A stretch of DNA of 44,347 bases from an uncultured Bacilli bacterium (lineage in GTDB: Bacteria; Bacillota_I; Bacilli_A; RF39; UBA660). Position 1 is the first letter of the stretch, and each line of letters begins with the position of its first letter. The notes beneath the pieces were generated by a model that did no database searches, was not told where the DNA came from, and saw only the letters and a list, made by a program, of their open reading frames with translations. A program made the translations under genes and the position numbers. Shown here one piece after another: positions 15,104-24,605 of this stretch. The DNA lies in assembly GCA_944332725.1 (NCBI GenBank), contig CALVKO010000005.1, positions 1-44,347 of the forward strand, written 5' to 3'.

Positions 15104-16359
15104 TTTTGTTTATAAATTATTATAAAATAGCAACCAAAACCAATAATACTTAATAACATTCCAACTTTTTTTAATGGTGCTTCATATTCTATTTCTATAT
15201 GATGATTTCCTTTACTAATAGGAAAGCCTATAAACGATGTATTTACTTTTTCATAATCAGTTAAAACACCATCAACTTTTATTTTAAATCCTTTATCATA
15301 AGGTATTGATAAAGCAAAATATCCATCTTTTGTAACATCAATATCCCCTACTATATAATCTCCTTTTGTTTTATCTTTATCAAAAACAAATTCATCTACT
15401 TTATCATTTAGATTATCTACTAAACTATAATCCAATAAATAAAATTCAACATTTTCAATATCATAATTATTTTTTGTGAAAGTAATATTTAATTCATCAG
15501 TATCATAAATTGCATAATCAAAAGTATTATTATCTAAGTGATAGCGATAAGTTTCACAGGTTTTTCTATTATTGATACCATTTATATTAATAGCTAAATT
15601 ATTATTACTACAACTAGGATAATTACTAGTTGTAATTCTAATAAATAATATTTCATTTCCTAATTTATTTTTTAATTTAAGTTTTAATGATGCGTTTTTA
15701 TCAGCAATTATTCTATTATTATTTTTATCATATACTAAATTATTAGATTCAATTACATCGTAATCTAAATCTATTTTTTCAATATTTATTGTTTCATTAA
15801 CATTTTCATAATCTTCAACAACAATATTGTTTAATAGGTTTACCATTGTACTTGGATAATTTAATTCGTTAAATTGTTCATTTGTTATAATATCACTACT
15901 AGCATAACCTATTGGTAAAACATTATTATTTTTATATACTTTGACACCATTATCTTCGTTAATAATTTGACTATTAAAAGGTACTAAATCATCACTAATA
16001 ACATATTTTACGCCCATAAATGAATTAAATAATGGATTAATTGATTCATTGATAATTAAAGAATTTATACCAGCAAAATAATTGTTAGACACATTGAAAG
16101 CAAAATTTTTATATAAATAATTGCTTGTTGAAGAATATTGAGAAGTTTTAAAAATATTAATATTGGATATTAAATTCATAGTAACTGATGGAATATTAAA
16201 TTGGCTTAATCTATAATAATAATCATCATTTATGCTCAATTCATTTATTATATTATCATATAATAAATATTTATTATCTTCAAAATAATTTTTGTTAATA
16301 TAATTTTCTGTTTTATTAACATTGTAACTAAAATATAATAAAATAATAAATAAATATAA
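15088..16359 (-). pseudogene. YfhO-like protein, C-terminal part (frameshifted)
   Basis: C-terminal extracytoplasmic domain of a YfhO-family membrane protein. Typical features: DDYYYRLSQFNIPS, SQYSSTSNYLYKNF, FMGVKYVISDD, and VLPIGYASSD. A terminal membrane segment follows (VGMLLSIIGFGCYFIIIYK). A TTG at 16239 opens the longest start-to-stop frame, but the same frame is open without a stop from 16359. That part encodes YLFIILLYFSYN and then NKTENYINKNYFEDNKYLL, which continues the upstream ORF. The two halves together are about 830 aa, the normal YfhO length. In B. subtilis YfhO takes part in glycosylation of teichoic or lipoteichoic acid, which suits this cluster. Confidence 0.82.
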
Positions 16360-17560
16360 TTAATTTTTTTGGCCATTTAATAAATATCAAAAAAACTATA
16401 GTCAATAATAATAATTCTTTATAAACTTTTATAGCTGTAGTATATAATAAAACAATTAACATTACAAAAAATAATTTTTTGTAATTGATTTTATTTTTAT
16501 ATAACTTTTCAAAAAAATCACTTATAAAGACTATTATAATTGGTAATAAAGGAATTAATGATTTAGCATATATATATAAAGTACCATTTAAGATATAATT
16601 AAAAATAGGAAATGTAGCAAAGCATAATATAATGCTACCTAAAAATATATTTTCTTTTCTTTTAGAAATAGTATTATATACAATTGCTATAAAACTAACG
16701 GCACATAAACCTAAAGTATATCCACTATACAAAAAATAAGATAAAGATTTATTTGGTATAATTAAATCTGTATAATCAATTAGATCTCTTCCGCCAGTTC
16801 TACCACTAAACAGTGTATATGCTGTTGGCAATAAAACAAACATACCCATAATAATAGATATAAGAAAAGGATAAGTTAGTTTTATTATTTCTTTTAATTT
16901 AATTGGCTTATTATTTTTTATATGAATATAAATACAATAAATAAATAAGCCAAATAATGCACATATACTATAATAATAACTACTTATTATTATAAAAAAT
17001 AACGATATTATAAGTAAATCCATTTTCTTTTTATTAATTAATCTATCAATGCCAAATAATGATATAACGATAAATGGCATATAATTTATAAACATAATAT
17101 GTCTATGTGATTGAAATATTAATGGAGCTGATAACAGAAAAATTAAGCTGCTACTTAATGCAGTAATATAAGAAACTTTTTTTCTTAAATAAAAATACAT
17201 TAAAATAGAACTGCTAATAGGTATTAAACAACCGAAAAATTGAACAAAATCTATCATTTCTATAAATGGAAATAAAAATGACAAAAAAAGCATTGGAGAA
17301 AATAAACCATAATATAAAAAATTATAAATATTTTGTCCGCCACCCAAATTAAAAGCAAAATCAGGAAAAAAATCAAAAGTATCATAGAATAATTTTCTGA
17401 AATAGTCAGGTAAAACATAGTGCTGATTATACCAGTCCGTTGTAGATCCCCATAAATTATTATTCATAGTCATCATTAAAAAGATTGTAAAAAAAGAAAT
17501 AAGAATTAAACTTATAGCAAAAATATTTTGGTATTTTGAATTTTTTAATATCTTATTCAT
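16328..17560 (-). pseudogene. YfhO-like protein, N-terminal membrane part (frameshifted)
   Basis: 410-aa N-terminal part of a YfhO-family GT-C-like glycosyltransferase, with about 11-12 membrane segments. The first extracytoplasmic loop contains WYNQHYVLPDYFRKLFYDTFDF followed by FNLGGGQNIYNFLYYGLFSP, characteristic of the family. It ends prematurely at TAG 16328-16330 after WPKKLIIFIYYFIIF. One base gained or lost between 16328 and 16359, a tract of T and A only, would join it to the next frame. If the frameshift is real, teichoic acid glycosylation would be lost or phase-variable. ATG has AAAGGAC upstream, and the gene begins 4 bp after the TagH-like gene. Confidence 0.82.
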
Positions 17561-17564
17561 TGTA

Positions 17565-18299
17565 TCAGTCCTTTTTCATAAAATCTTCATAAGCACTTAT
17601 AACTTTTTCTGGATCACCAATTTGTTTAATTTTACCATCATGTAACCAAAGTACTTCATTACATAATTCTTTTAAGGTTCCTAAACTATGTGATACGATA
17701 ACAACAGTTCTATTTTCATCAGAAATTAATTCTTTCATTTTATTATAACTTTTTTCTTTAAACTTAACATCTCCTACACTAAAAACTTCATCTATCAACA
17801 TTATATCAGTTTCAAGAATAGCAGTTATAGAAAAAGCAAGTTTAGAGTACATTCCACTTGAATAACTTGATACCGGTTTATAAATAAATTTCCCTAATTC
17901 AGAAAATTCTATTATTTCATCAATTCTTTCTTTTATTTGATGTTCAGAAAAACCTAATAACATTCCTGATAAAAATATATTTTCGTAACCAGTTAATTTA
18001 TTTTGAAATCCAACACCAATCGATAACAATGATACAGAATTTCCATGTAAATCAATTGTACCAGAATCAGGAGAAAATATTCCTGCAATACTTCTTAACA
18101 TTGTAGATTTTCCACTACCATTTTTTCCTATTACACCTAATATTTTACCTTTTTCAACACTAAACGAAACTCCTCTAACAGCTTCAAAAATTTCTGATTT
18201 GTTTATTTTCATTTTTAATAAAGATTTTTTTATAGAAAAGCCTTTTAAAGTTCTATAACTTATATGTAAATCTTTAATAGTAATTGCATCTTTACTCAT
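17565..18299 (-). CDS. tagH: Teichoic acid export ABC transporter, ATP-binding subunit (TagH-like)
   Basis: Cytoplasmic ATPase of the Wzt/TagH/RfbE class that powers export of undecaprenyl-linked polymers. Walker A GKNGSGKST (near 58-66), signature SSYSSGMYSKLAF (near 143), Walker B DIMLIDEVFSVGD (near 164-176), and a switch His in VIVSHSLGT. The SSGM-type signature and EVFSVGD are typical of this family. At 244 aa it lacks the long C-terminal extension of B. subtilis TagH and any carbohydrate-binding domain. It overlaps the permease gene as ATGA, so the two are translationally coupled. Confidence 0.92.
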   Translation of the reverse strand: MSKDAITIKDLHISYRTLKGFSIKKSLLKMKINKSEIFEAVRGVSFSVEKGKILGVIGKNGSGKSTMLRSIAGIFSPDSGTIDLHGNSVSLLSIGVGFQNKLTGYENIFLSGMLLGFSEHQIKERIDEIIEFSELGKFIYKPVSSYSSGMYSKLAFSITAILETDIMLIDEVFSVGDVKFKEKSYNKMKELISDENRTVVIVSHSLGTLKELCNEVLWLHDGKIKQIGDPEKVISAYEDFMKKD

Positions 18300-19090
18300 T
18301 TTGTCACCTTCGCATAACTATTTTCATATTTTTGAATTGTTTTAATACCGATCATAGATAGAACAATACCAACAATTAACCATAACCCCAACATTCTATA
18401 ATTTACTATATGAGCATTTAAAAATGTTTTCCTAAATGAATCGATTATTAAAGCAATAGGATTAAGATTAACTAATATTCTATTATAAGGTGCCGGAATT
18501 CTAGTTGATATTGCATAAAATATACCGGACATATAGAATACTAATTTTAGACATATATTAGTAACATTACTTAAATCTTCAACAAAAACTCCAAAATGCA
18601 TTAAAATACAAGAAATACCAAATGATAATACAAATAATACAATTAAAACAGGCAAAAATTGCAAAATATATAAAGTATAAGGAACTTTAAATATAATCAT
18701 CATTATTAGTATTAATCCCCAAGATATAAACATTTTAAATAAATTAGTAAACATTTTAATTAAAACTAAAACATATTTAGGAATATATACTTTTGTAACT
18801 ATCGATTTATTGCTAGAAATTAGTTTTACACAGCCTGTAATATTGTTATTAAAGAAATTCCAAGCAGTTAATCCGATTAAAACAAATACAGGAAAATATT
18901 GCTCTTTTGTCTTAAAAACAACTTCAACCATAAATGTATATACTAACATAAAACACAATGGATCTAAAATCCACCATAACCAATTCAAATATGAATTAGC
19001 AACCTCTGCTTTTAAATTAGATTTTGTTGAATATAAAATATATTTAAAATATTTTTTTATATCATTAAAAAATTTTTTTATAGTAATCAC
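18296..19090 (-). CDS. tagG: Teichoic acid export ABC transporter, permease subunit (TagG-like)
   Basis: 264-aa ABC-2-type permease with six predicted membrane segments. It has the family stretch STKSNLKAEVANSYLNWLWW followed by ILDPLCFMLVYTFM (about 21-55), then FKTKEQYFPVFVLIGLTAWN and SFRKTFLNAH near the end. It pairs with the TagH-like ATPase and flips the finished polymer across the membrane. The GTG at 19090 overlaps its own Shine-Dalgarno (TAGAGGTG). A downstream ATA or ATT would be better spaced, and the same situation is seen in the small redoxin gene, so the exact start is uncertain. The function does not depend on this. Confidence 0.92.
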   Translation of the reverse strand: MITIKKFFNDIKKYFKYILYSTKSNLKAEVANSYLNWLWWILDPLCFMLVYTFMVEVVFKTKEQYFPVFVLIGLTAWNFFNNNITGCVKLISSNKSIVTKVYIPKYVLVLIKMFTNLFKMFISWGLILIMMIIFKVPYTLYILQFLPVLIVLFVLSFGISCILMHFGVFVEDLSNVTNICLKLVFYMSGIFYAISTRIPAPYNRILVNLNPIALIIDSFRKTFLNAHIVNYRMLGLWLIVGIVLSMIGIKTIQKYENSYAKVTK

Positions 19091-19092
19091 CT

Positions 19093-20850
19093 CTATTTTA
19101 AAAATTTATTTATAATTTTTTTATATGAAAAATCACGTACTATAATTTTTTTGTGACCAAAATTACAAATTAAATAATATTTCTTCTTATATACATTTGC
19201 TCCACTATTTATATATTTAACAAGTTTTAAAGCTTGTTTAAATTTGCGATGTTTTAAAGCATTATGAATTATTTTATAATTATATGACAAAATACGTATA
19301 TCAGAATTTTTAATTTTTCGATAATTGCATTTACTTGATATTTGCTTTATACATAAATTATGATTTGATAATTCGCCTAATAAAATTATATTGTTCTCTA
19401 TATTTGAAAAAAAGCCATTAAATTTTTTTACTAAATTTTCATTTTTATTTTTGCCAAAACCATAATAATTAATATTATCATTTGTAATCAAAAATTCATA
19501 ATTTAAATAATCATTATCAAATAAATTATTTTTTAAAGATTTTTTATACAATTTTTCCAAATCAATTTCAACTATGTAATGATGTAATTTATCTGATTCT
19601 ATTTTTTTATTATGTTTTTTTATATTACATAAATAATAACTATTATTTGTTTTTAAATAAACCTTAATAGGTCTATCCTTGACAAATAAAATAGGATAAA
19701 CAAATTTTATGTAAATTTTATTATGTTTTTTTATTATATTATTTATTTTGTATTTTTCTAAGTTATTTAATTCATATTTCATAGTTATATCAATATAATA
19801 ATTTTCATTTGTTAAAGAAAATAGTGCTAAAACTTTATTATCTGTTATTTTTATTTTATAATCATTATTAGATATTTTAGAATAAATAATCTCTAATTTT
19901 TCAATATCCAATCTGTCGTAAAATGCCTTAAGCAATAATAATTCTTTTATTTTCAAATTATTAATATACCTTTCATCATACCATTTTTTAACAACTTCAT
20001 ATAATTCATCAACCATTTCTTGTGTTGGTGAATTATTAATCAAATAAACAAGAGTTCTATAATTCATAGTTAATATTTTTTTTGATATTTCAAATTGAGA
20101 TTTATCATAATTATTATATTTAAGCAAAATATCATTAATTAATTTAAATGCAGCTATTCTTTTTTCAATCTTTAAAAAATTTTTGCTATTTTCTGATTTA
20201 CCTGAAGATAAATTTGTGCCATCATCTCTTTTTGTCCAATAATAATAATCATAATCACTAACAACCGAAATTTTATTAGCCAAAAAATATGATGTCAATG
20301 TAAAAATTGCATCTTCATACATAACATTACATGGGAAATAAATATTATTATCCCTTAAAAACTTAACGTTAAATAATTTCCATGGTCCTAAAGTTCGAAC
20401 AATTTTAGAATTATAGATATTCACACTTTCATAAGTTTTATCAAACATAGAAGTTGGTATTTCTTTTCTATTTGTTTTACCAATCTTTGCTAAAATAACA
20501 TCTGAGTGAAATTTTTTTATATGTTTGATTAATTTACTTATTGCTTCTTTGCCGAAATAATCATCAACATCTACAAAAAATATATATTCCCCTGAAGCGT
20601 GTTCAATTCCGTAATTTCTTCCTTTAGATGGTCCTCCGGAATTTTCTTGATGCATAATTTTAAAATTACTATATTTTTTTGCATATTCATCACAAACTTT
20701 TGATGAACCATCAGTTGAGCCATCGTCAACAACAATAACTTCAAAGTATTTTTTATCACATGTCTGATTAATTATTGATTCTAAACATTCATATAAATAT
20801 TTTTTTGCATTATAAGAGGTAACTAAAATTGTTATTTTATAATTTTTCAT
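19093..20850 (-). CDS. Family 2 glycosyltransferase with large C-terminal domain
   Basis: About 585 aa. The N-terminal GT-A domain (about 1-230) has KITILVTSYNAKKYLYECLE, VIVVDDGSTDGSS, SGGPSKGRNYGIEHASGEYI, and FFVDVDDYF with the DxD metal motif. The rest is a basic, Asn/Lys/Tyr-rich region with predicted beta structure, as in TarS/TarQ-type teichoic acid glycosyltransferases. Probably decorates the polymer or builds its repeat with a nucleotide sugar; donor and acceptor are unknown. I choose ATG 20850 (MKNYKITIL), the usual N-terminus, over GTG 20868. Neither has a convincing Shine-Dalgarno. The C-terminal half is even more AT-rich than its neighbours. Confidence 0.85.
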   Translation of the reverse strand: MKNYKITILVTSYNAKKYLYECLESIINQTCDKKYFEVIVVDDGSTDGSSKVCDEYAKKYSNFKIMHQENSGGPSKGRNYGIEHASGEYIFFVDVDDYFGKEAISKLIKHIKKFHSDVILAKIGKTNRKEIPTSMFDKTYESVNIYNSKIVRTLGPWKLFNVKFLRDNNIYFPCNVMYEDAIFTLTSYFLANKISVVSDYDYYYWTKRDDGTNLSSGKSENSKNFLKIEKRIAAFKLINDILLKYNNYDKSQFEISKKILTMNYRTLVYLINNSPTQEMVDELYEVVKKWYDERYINNLKIKELLLLKAFYDRLDIEKLEIIYSKISNNDYKIKITDNKVLALFSLTNENYYIDITMKYELNNLEKYKINNIIKKHNKIYIKFVYPILFVKDRPIKVYLKTNNSYYLCNIKKHNKKIESDKLHHYIVEIDLEKLYKKSLKNNLFDNDYLNYEFLITNDNINYYGFGKNKNENLVKKFNGFFSNIENNIILLGELSNHNLCIKQISSKCNYRKIKNSDIRILSYNYKIIHNALKHRKFKQALKLVKYINSGANVYKKKYYLICNFGHKKIIVRDFSYKKIINKFLK

Positions 20851-20943
20851 AAAACTTATACATACCACACATTGTTAATATAATTTTATAATATATAATT
20901 GTGTTCCTTTCTATTTTTTATTAAATTATAAATTAGACAAAAA

Positions 20944-23517
20944 TTACTTATTTTTATCTGTAAATTGTAAAATAGCATTATATATTCTTTCACAATTATT
21001 ATAATCATGAAAAGCGAAAAAATCATTTATTCTTTTATCATATTTTTTTTCTATTTTGCAATCATTGTCAATATATTTAATTAATGTATTTATTATTTCA
21101 TCATGTTCCTTACAAATTGGGCCAAATCCCATAGTATCGTATTTTAAAGCACCTTCTTCAAAACGTGGAGGTAATAATGTCGGATGATAATAAATTATAG
21201 GCTTATGCATATAAGCAAAGTCATATTGAATTCCTGAATAATCAGTAACCATTAATGCTGACTCAGTTAAAATTTTCTTATAACTGATATCACTTGTAGC
21301 TTGCATTAATATAACATAATCATTTTTATCATAATCATCTTGTTGTGCACTCATTGCAGGATGCAATAAAAAAATTATTTTATAATCATTTCTTTTTGCA
21401 CATTCAATTAATTCTTTGTCATTTATTAATGAATTATATATTTTAAAATAAATACTTTTTTTAAATTCTTCATTATATCCTTTAGGTAAATTCATATTCG
21501 AAGTACCAGAAACACTACGTCTCCAAGTTGGAGAAATTAAAATTTGTTTTTTTACATGAGATTTCATCATATCAAATCTAGCTAAGCCTGTCAAAGCTAA
21601 TTGATTATCTTCATATCCATAAATAGGTTCTTTTAAATGTTCAACTTCATAAATTGATGAGGTTGTATAAAACATTGTATTATCATATAGTCTATTTTGA
21701 ACTTCAGCATTTTTTTGAATTGTAAGTCCATGAGCTATACAAATAATATTAGCATTAAATAATCCTCTAAATGCTTTTTCTAATCTTTTGCCATATCCAC
21801 AAAATTTAATTATATCAGGATGAGTGGCAACAATATTTTCAGCATATAAACTAAATAGTTTATGTTTAATTGAATTAAATTTCAATAATTTTATACCTTT
21901 GTTTTTTAATCTATTATAGTCATAAGAATCTCTATTTATTACATAATAATGCAATATATTGTCATTTTTATTCATAGCATATTCTATTTGATGTTCTCCA
22001 TTATCATCAGCTTTATATAATTTATCAAAATATAGCCAAATTCGTTTTTTGCTATAAATAGGTTTTAAAATCCAATAAATTATTCTTAAAAATAATGTTT
22101 TAAATTTGTAAAAAAATGCAGATTTAATTAATAAGTCAAACATAAATATCATTTCATATATAAAATGAATAACAGCATTATTTTTTCTAAAAATTAGAAA
22201 ATTATTTTTATATTTTAAAATAATATTTTTATATTGCCAATAAGAATTTTTATATTTATTCGTTAATCTTGAAGCGGGTTTAATAAAACGTAATGGAAAT
22301 AAATATTTTCTGTTGCCAATTTGTAATAAAAATTGAATTTCTAATTTTTTTTCTTCAAATGGAATTTTAAATTGAAATGTATATTTTTTTGAAGTAGACA
22401 GCGCAAAAAATTTCGTTAAAGAATATATTCCAGTTTTTTGAAAATTAATTTTTTTACCATTTACCAATACATAAAAGTTATTAACTAAACATTCAAATAC
22501 ATTATGATAATTATAGTGAGCATCAATAATAATTTCATTTTGATTATAATTGAAAGCATCAATTTCAATAACATTACTATTTACATAAATTTTATCACTA
22601 TTTATAACAGTATAGATTCCATTATCATCAAAATCAACTTGAAAGTTCTTTATTTTATCTCTTAAGTAAAGCATTAAAAATTTAAAATCATATGAATTTT
22701 TTTTCTTATTATTAAAATAATCTATAGAAAAAATAATTTGTTTATCAATTAATTTTAATAATTCACCAATTTTAGAAAAAAATTCTTCTCTCTCTTTACC
22801 TATTAAAATTTCTTTATTCCTACTATTTTTATTCTCAAAAAATTTTTGAAATATAGAATAATATACTAATGATTGAGAATATTTATTTAATTTATTTTTG
22901 TATAATATTGGAATATAAATATTTTCAATAGAATAAGTATACCATTCTTTTTGATAACAACAAGATTTTTCTAGTTGATTTTCTGTAATTATTTTACAAT
23001 TTTTTAAATAATTTATCTCATATTTATTCAAATATTCTAATAATATTTGAATAACCACATCATAATCACAATTTGTTTCAATTATTCTCATATGCTTTAA
23101 AACAGAAGCCTTCAACACATATGATTCTATATGTGTTTCAAGATTAATATTATTTATTTTTTCTTTAGTATTTAGAAAGCTGTTACAATTTAAGCAATAT
23201 ACTTCCCTATTACTGATTTTTTTTAATATTTTAGTTAAAGTTTTTTTTGAAACAAATGAATTACTAAATTGAATATTGATATACTTTGTTTTTATTTGTT
23301 TTAAACTTATATCTAAACATTGATACAATGATTTTCCTACACAATCTAAAATAGTAAAATCATCATCATATTTTTTTAAATATTCTGTTACCGTACTATC
23401 ATTAATTTTATTTAAAATAATTAATTGAATATTTTTATTTTTACATATATTTACTAATTCATTTAATGATTTTTGATAACTGTTTGTTTCTAATATATAT
23501 ATAATTCCCAAATTCAT
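20944..23517 (-). CDS. Large two-part protein with C-terminal CDP-alditol phosphotransferase (TagF/TagB family)
   Basis: 857 aa. The C-terminal 380 residues are a TagF/TagB-family domain: VATHPDIIKFCGYG, NIICIAHGLTIQKNAEVQ (near 590), ALTGLARFDMM, ILISPTWRRS, LLHPAMS, and MVTDYSGIQYDFAYMHKPIIYY (near 760). This family transfers alditol phosphate from CDP-alditol to a growing polymer. The N-terminal 480 residues differ: a weak GT-A-like start (LGIIYILETNSYQKSLNELV) without a clear DxD, then a beta-rich region and an amphipathic basic helix before the catalytic domain. It follows the GatD-like gene after 14 bp. It is probably a polymerase of the cluster, and the alditol is not fixed by sequence. 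Confidence 0.85.
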   Translation of the reverse strand: MNLGIIYILETNSYQKSLNELVNICKNKNIQLIILNKINDSTVTEYLKKYDDDFTILDCVGKSLYQCLDISLKQIKTKYINIQFSNSFVSKKTLTKILKKISNREVYCLNCNSFLNTKEKINNINLETHIESYVLKASVLKHMRIIETNCDYDVVIQILLEYLNKYEINYLKNCKIITENQLEKSCCYQKEWYTYSIENIYIPILYKNKLNKYSQSLVYYSIFQKFFENKNSRNKEILIGKEREEFFSKIGELLKLIDKQIIFSIDYFNNKKKNSYDFKFLMLYLRDKIKNFQVDFDDNGIYTVINSDKIYVNSNVIEIDAFNYNQNEIIIDAHYNYHNVFECLVNNFYVLVNGKKINFQKTGIYSLTKFFALSTSKKYTFQFKIPFEEKKLEIQFLLQIGNRKYLFPLRFIKPASRLTNKYKNSYWQYKNIILKYKNNFLIFRKNNAVIHFIYEMIFMFDLLIKSAFFYKFKTLFLRIIYWILKPIYSKKRIWLYFDKLYKADDNGEHQIEYAMNKNDNILHYYVINRDSYDYNRLKNKGIKLLKFNSIKHKLFSLYAENIVATHPDIIKFCGYGKRLEKAFRGLFNANIICIAHGLTIQKNAEVQNRLYDNTMFYTTSSIYEVEHLKEPIYGYEDNQLALTGLARFDMMKSHVKKQILISPTWRRSVSGTSNMNLPKGYNEEFKKSIYFKIYNSLINDKELIECAKRNDYKIIFLLHPAMSAQQDDYDKNDYVILMQATSDISYKKILTESALMVTDYSGIQYDFAYMHKPIIYYHPTLLPPRFEEGALKYDTMGFGPICKEHDEIINTLIKYIDNDCKIEKKYDKRINDFFAFHDYNNCERIYNAILQFTDKNK

Positions 23518-23531
23518 ATTAACTCCTACTA

Positions 23532-24605
23532 TTAATAATTTTTCTTTTTCATTAAATTTTCATTACTATAAATTAATACTTTTCCATTCGGCTTTTTATC
23601 ATTTTTATAAAGTTCAAAGGCTGCACTAATATCTTCTAACAAATAACGATTATATATCATACTATCAGTAACTTTTAATTCTCCTGTATTAAATTTTTCT
23701 AAAGTTTTTAACCATTCAATACCAGGCCAAGGATATGAATAACTCATCCAAGAGCCAGTTAATTTAAATTCTTTACGATTTAATTGTTCCCACATTTTAG
23801 GAGTGAATGTTAAATCAGATGTTGGCGTTCCAACTAAACATATATTAGATCTATTACCAGAAATTTGAAAAGCTAATTGCATTAATTCGGCAGATCCTGC
23901 TGTTTCAAACACATAATCATATCCTCTATAATTTGTGAGTTTCATTAATTGTTCTAAAAAATCAGAATCTAAAGTACTTACAACATCAGTTGCTCCTAAT
24001 TTTAAAGAATTATTTAATTTTTCTTTATTTCGTCCTACAACGACAATCTTATTGGCACCTAAAATTTTAATCCATTGAATCATGAATGAGCCAATATTTC
24101 CTCCACCTAATATTACAACATTTTTACCTTTTTCATAATTTGTTAAATTTATTCCATGTAAAGCAACAGTTGATGGTTCAAAGAATGCTGCAGTTTCAAG
24201 TGATATATTGTCATTTATTTTAAATACATTTTTTTCATCTAAGACAATATATTCAGCCATGCTACCTTGTTGTCTAGAACCAACAAAACTATAATTTTTA
24301 CATAATGAATAATTACCTTTTTTACAATCTTCACATTGAAAACACGGAACTAATGGAATTCCAACAACATGATCGCCTACTGAAATATTTTTAACTTTTT
24401 TTCCAATTTCTTCAACTACTCCTGAAAATTCATGACCTAAAACAATTGGATAATTATGAGCGCCATTTTTCCATACACGAGTAATATCAGAACCACAAAT
24501 TCCAGTTACAGCAACTTTTATTTTTATACTATTATCAGATAATTTAGGCATTTCCAAATCATCATATTCAACTAAACCATTTTTTTTTACAATTCCTGCT
24601 TTCAT
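23532..24605 (-). CDS. Zinc-dependent alditol-phosphate dehydrogenase, GatD-like
   Basis: Medium-chain dehydrogenase/reductase, 357 aa, most like galactitol-1-phosphate 5-dehydrogenase (GatD), which interconverts galactitol-1-P and tagatose-6-P with NAD(H). Catalytic zinc ligands: Cys37 (GICGSD), His58-Glu59 (LGHEFSG), Glu143 (FEPSTVALH). Structural zinc: Cys88, Cys91, Cys94, Cys102. Rossmann motif GGGNIG at 167-172. The equivalent in ribitol teichoic acid clusters is TarJ, which belongs to the same superfamily and supplies ribitol-5-P. Here the neighbours suggest it works in the reducing direction to supply an alditol phosphate for the cytidylyltransferase. Its ATG overlaps the GatZ-like stop as ATGA. 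TarJ-like or sorbitol-P specificity is not excluded. Confidence 0.82.
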   Translation of the reverse strand: MKAGIVKKNGLVEYDDLEMPKLSDNSIKIKVAVTGICGSDITRVWKNGAHNYPIVLGHEFSGVVEEIGKKVKNISVGDHVVGIPLVPCFQCEDCKKGNYSLCKNYSFVGSRQQGSMAEYIVLDEKNVFKINDNISLETAAFFEPSTVALHGINLTNYEKGKNVVILGGGNIGSFMIQWIKILGANKIVVVGRNKEKLNNSLKLGATDVVSTLDSDFLEQLMKLTNYRGYDYVFETAGSAELMQLAFQISGNRSNICLVGTPTSDLTFTPKMWEQLNRKEFKLTGSWMSYSYPWPGIEWLKTLEKFNTGELKVTDSMIYNRYLLEDISAAFELYKNDKKPNGKVLIYSNENLMKKKNY

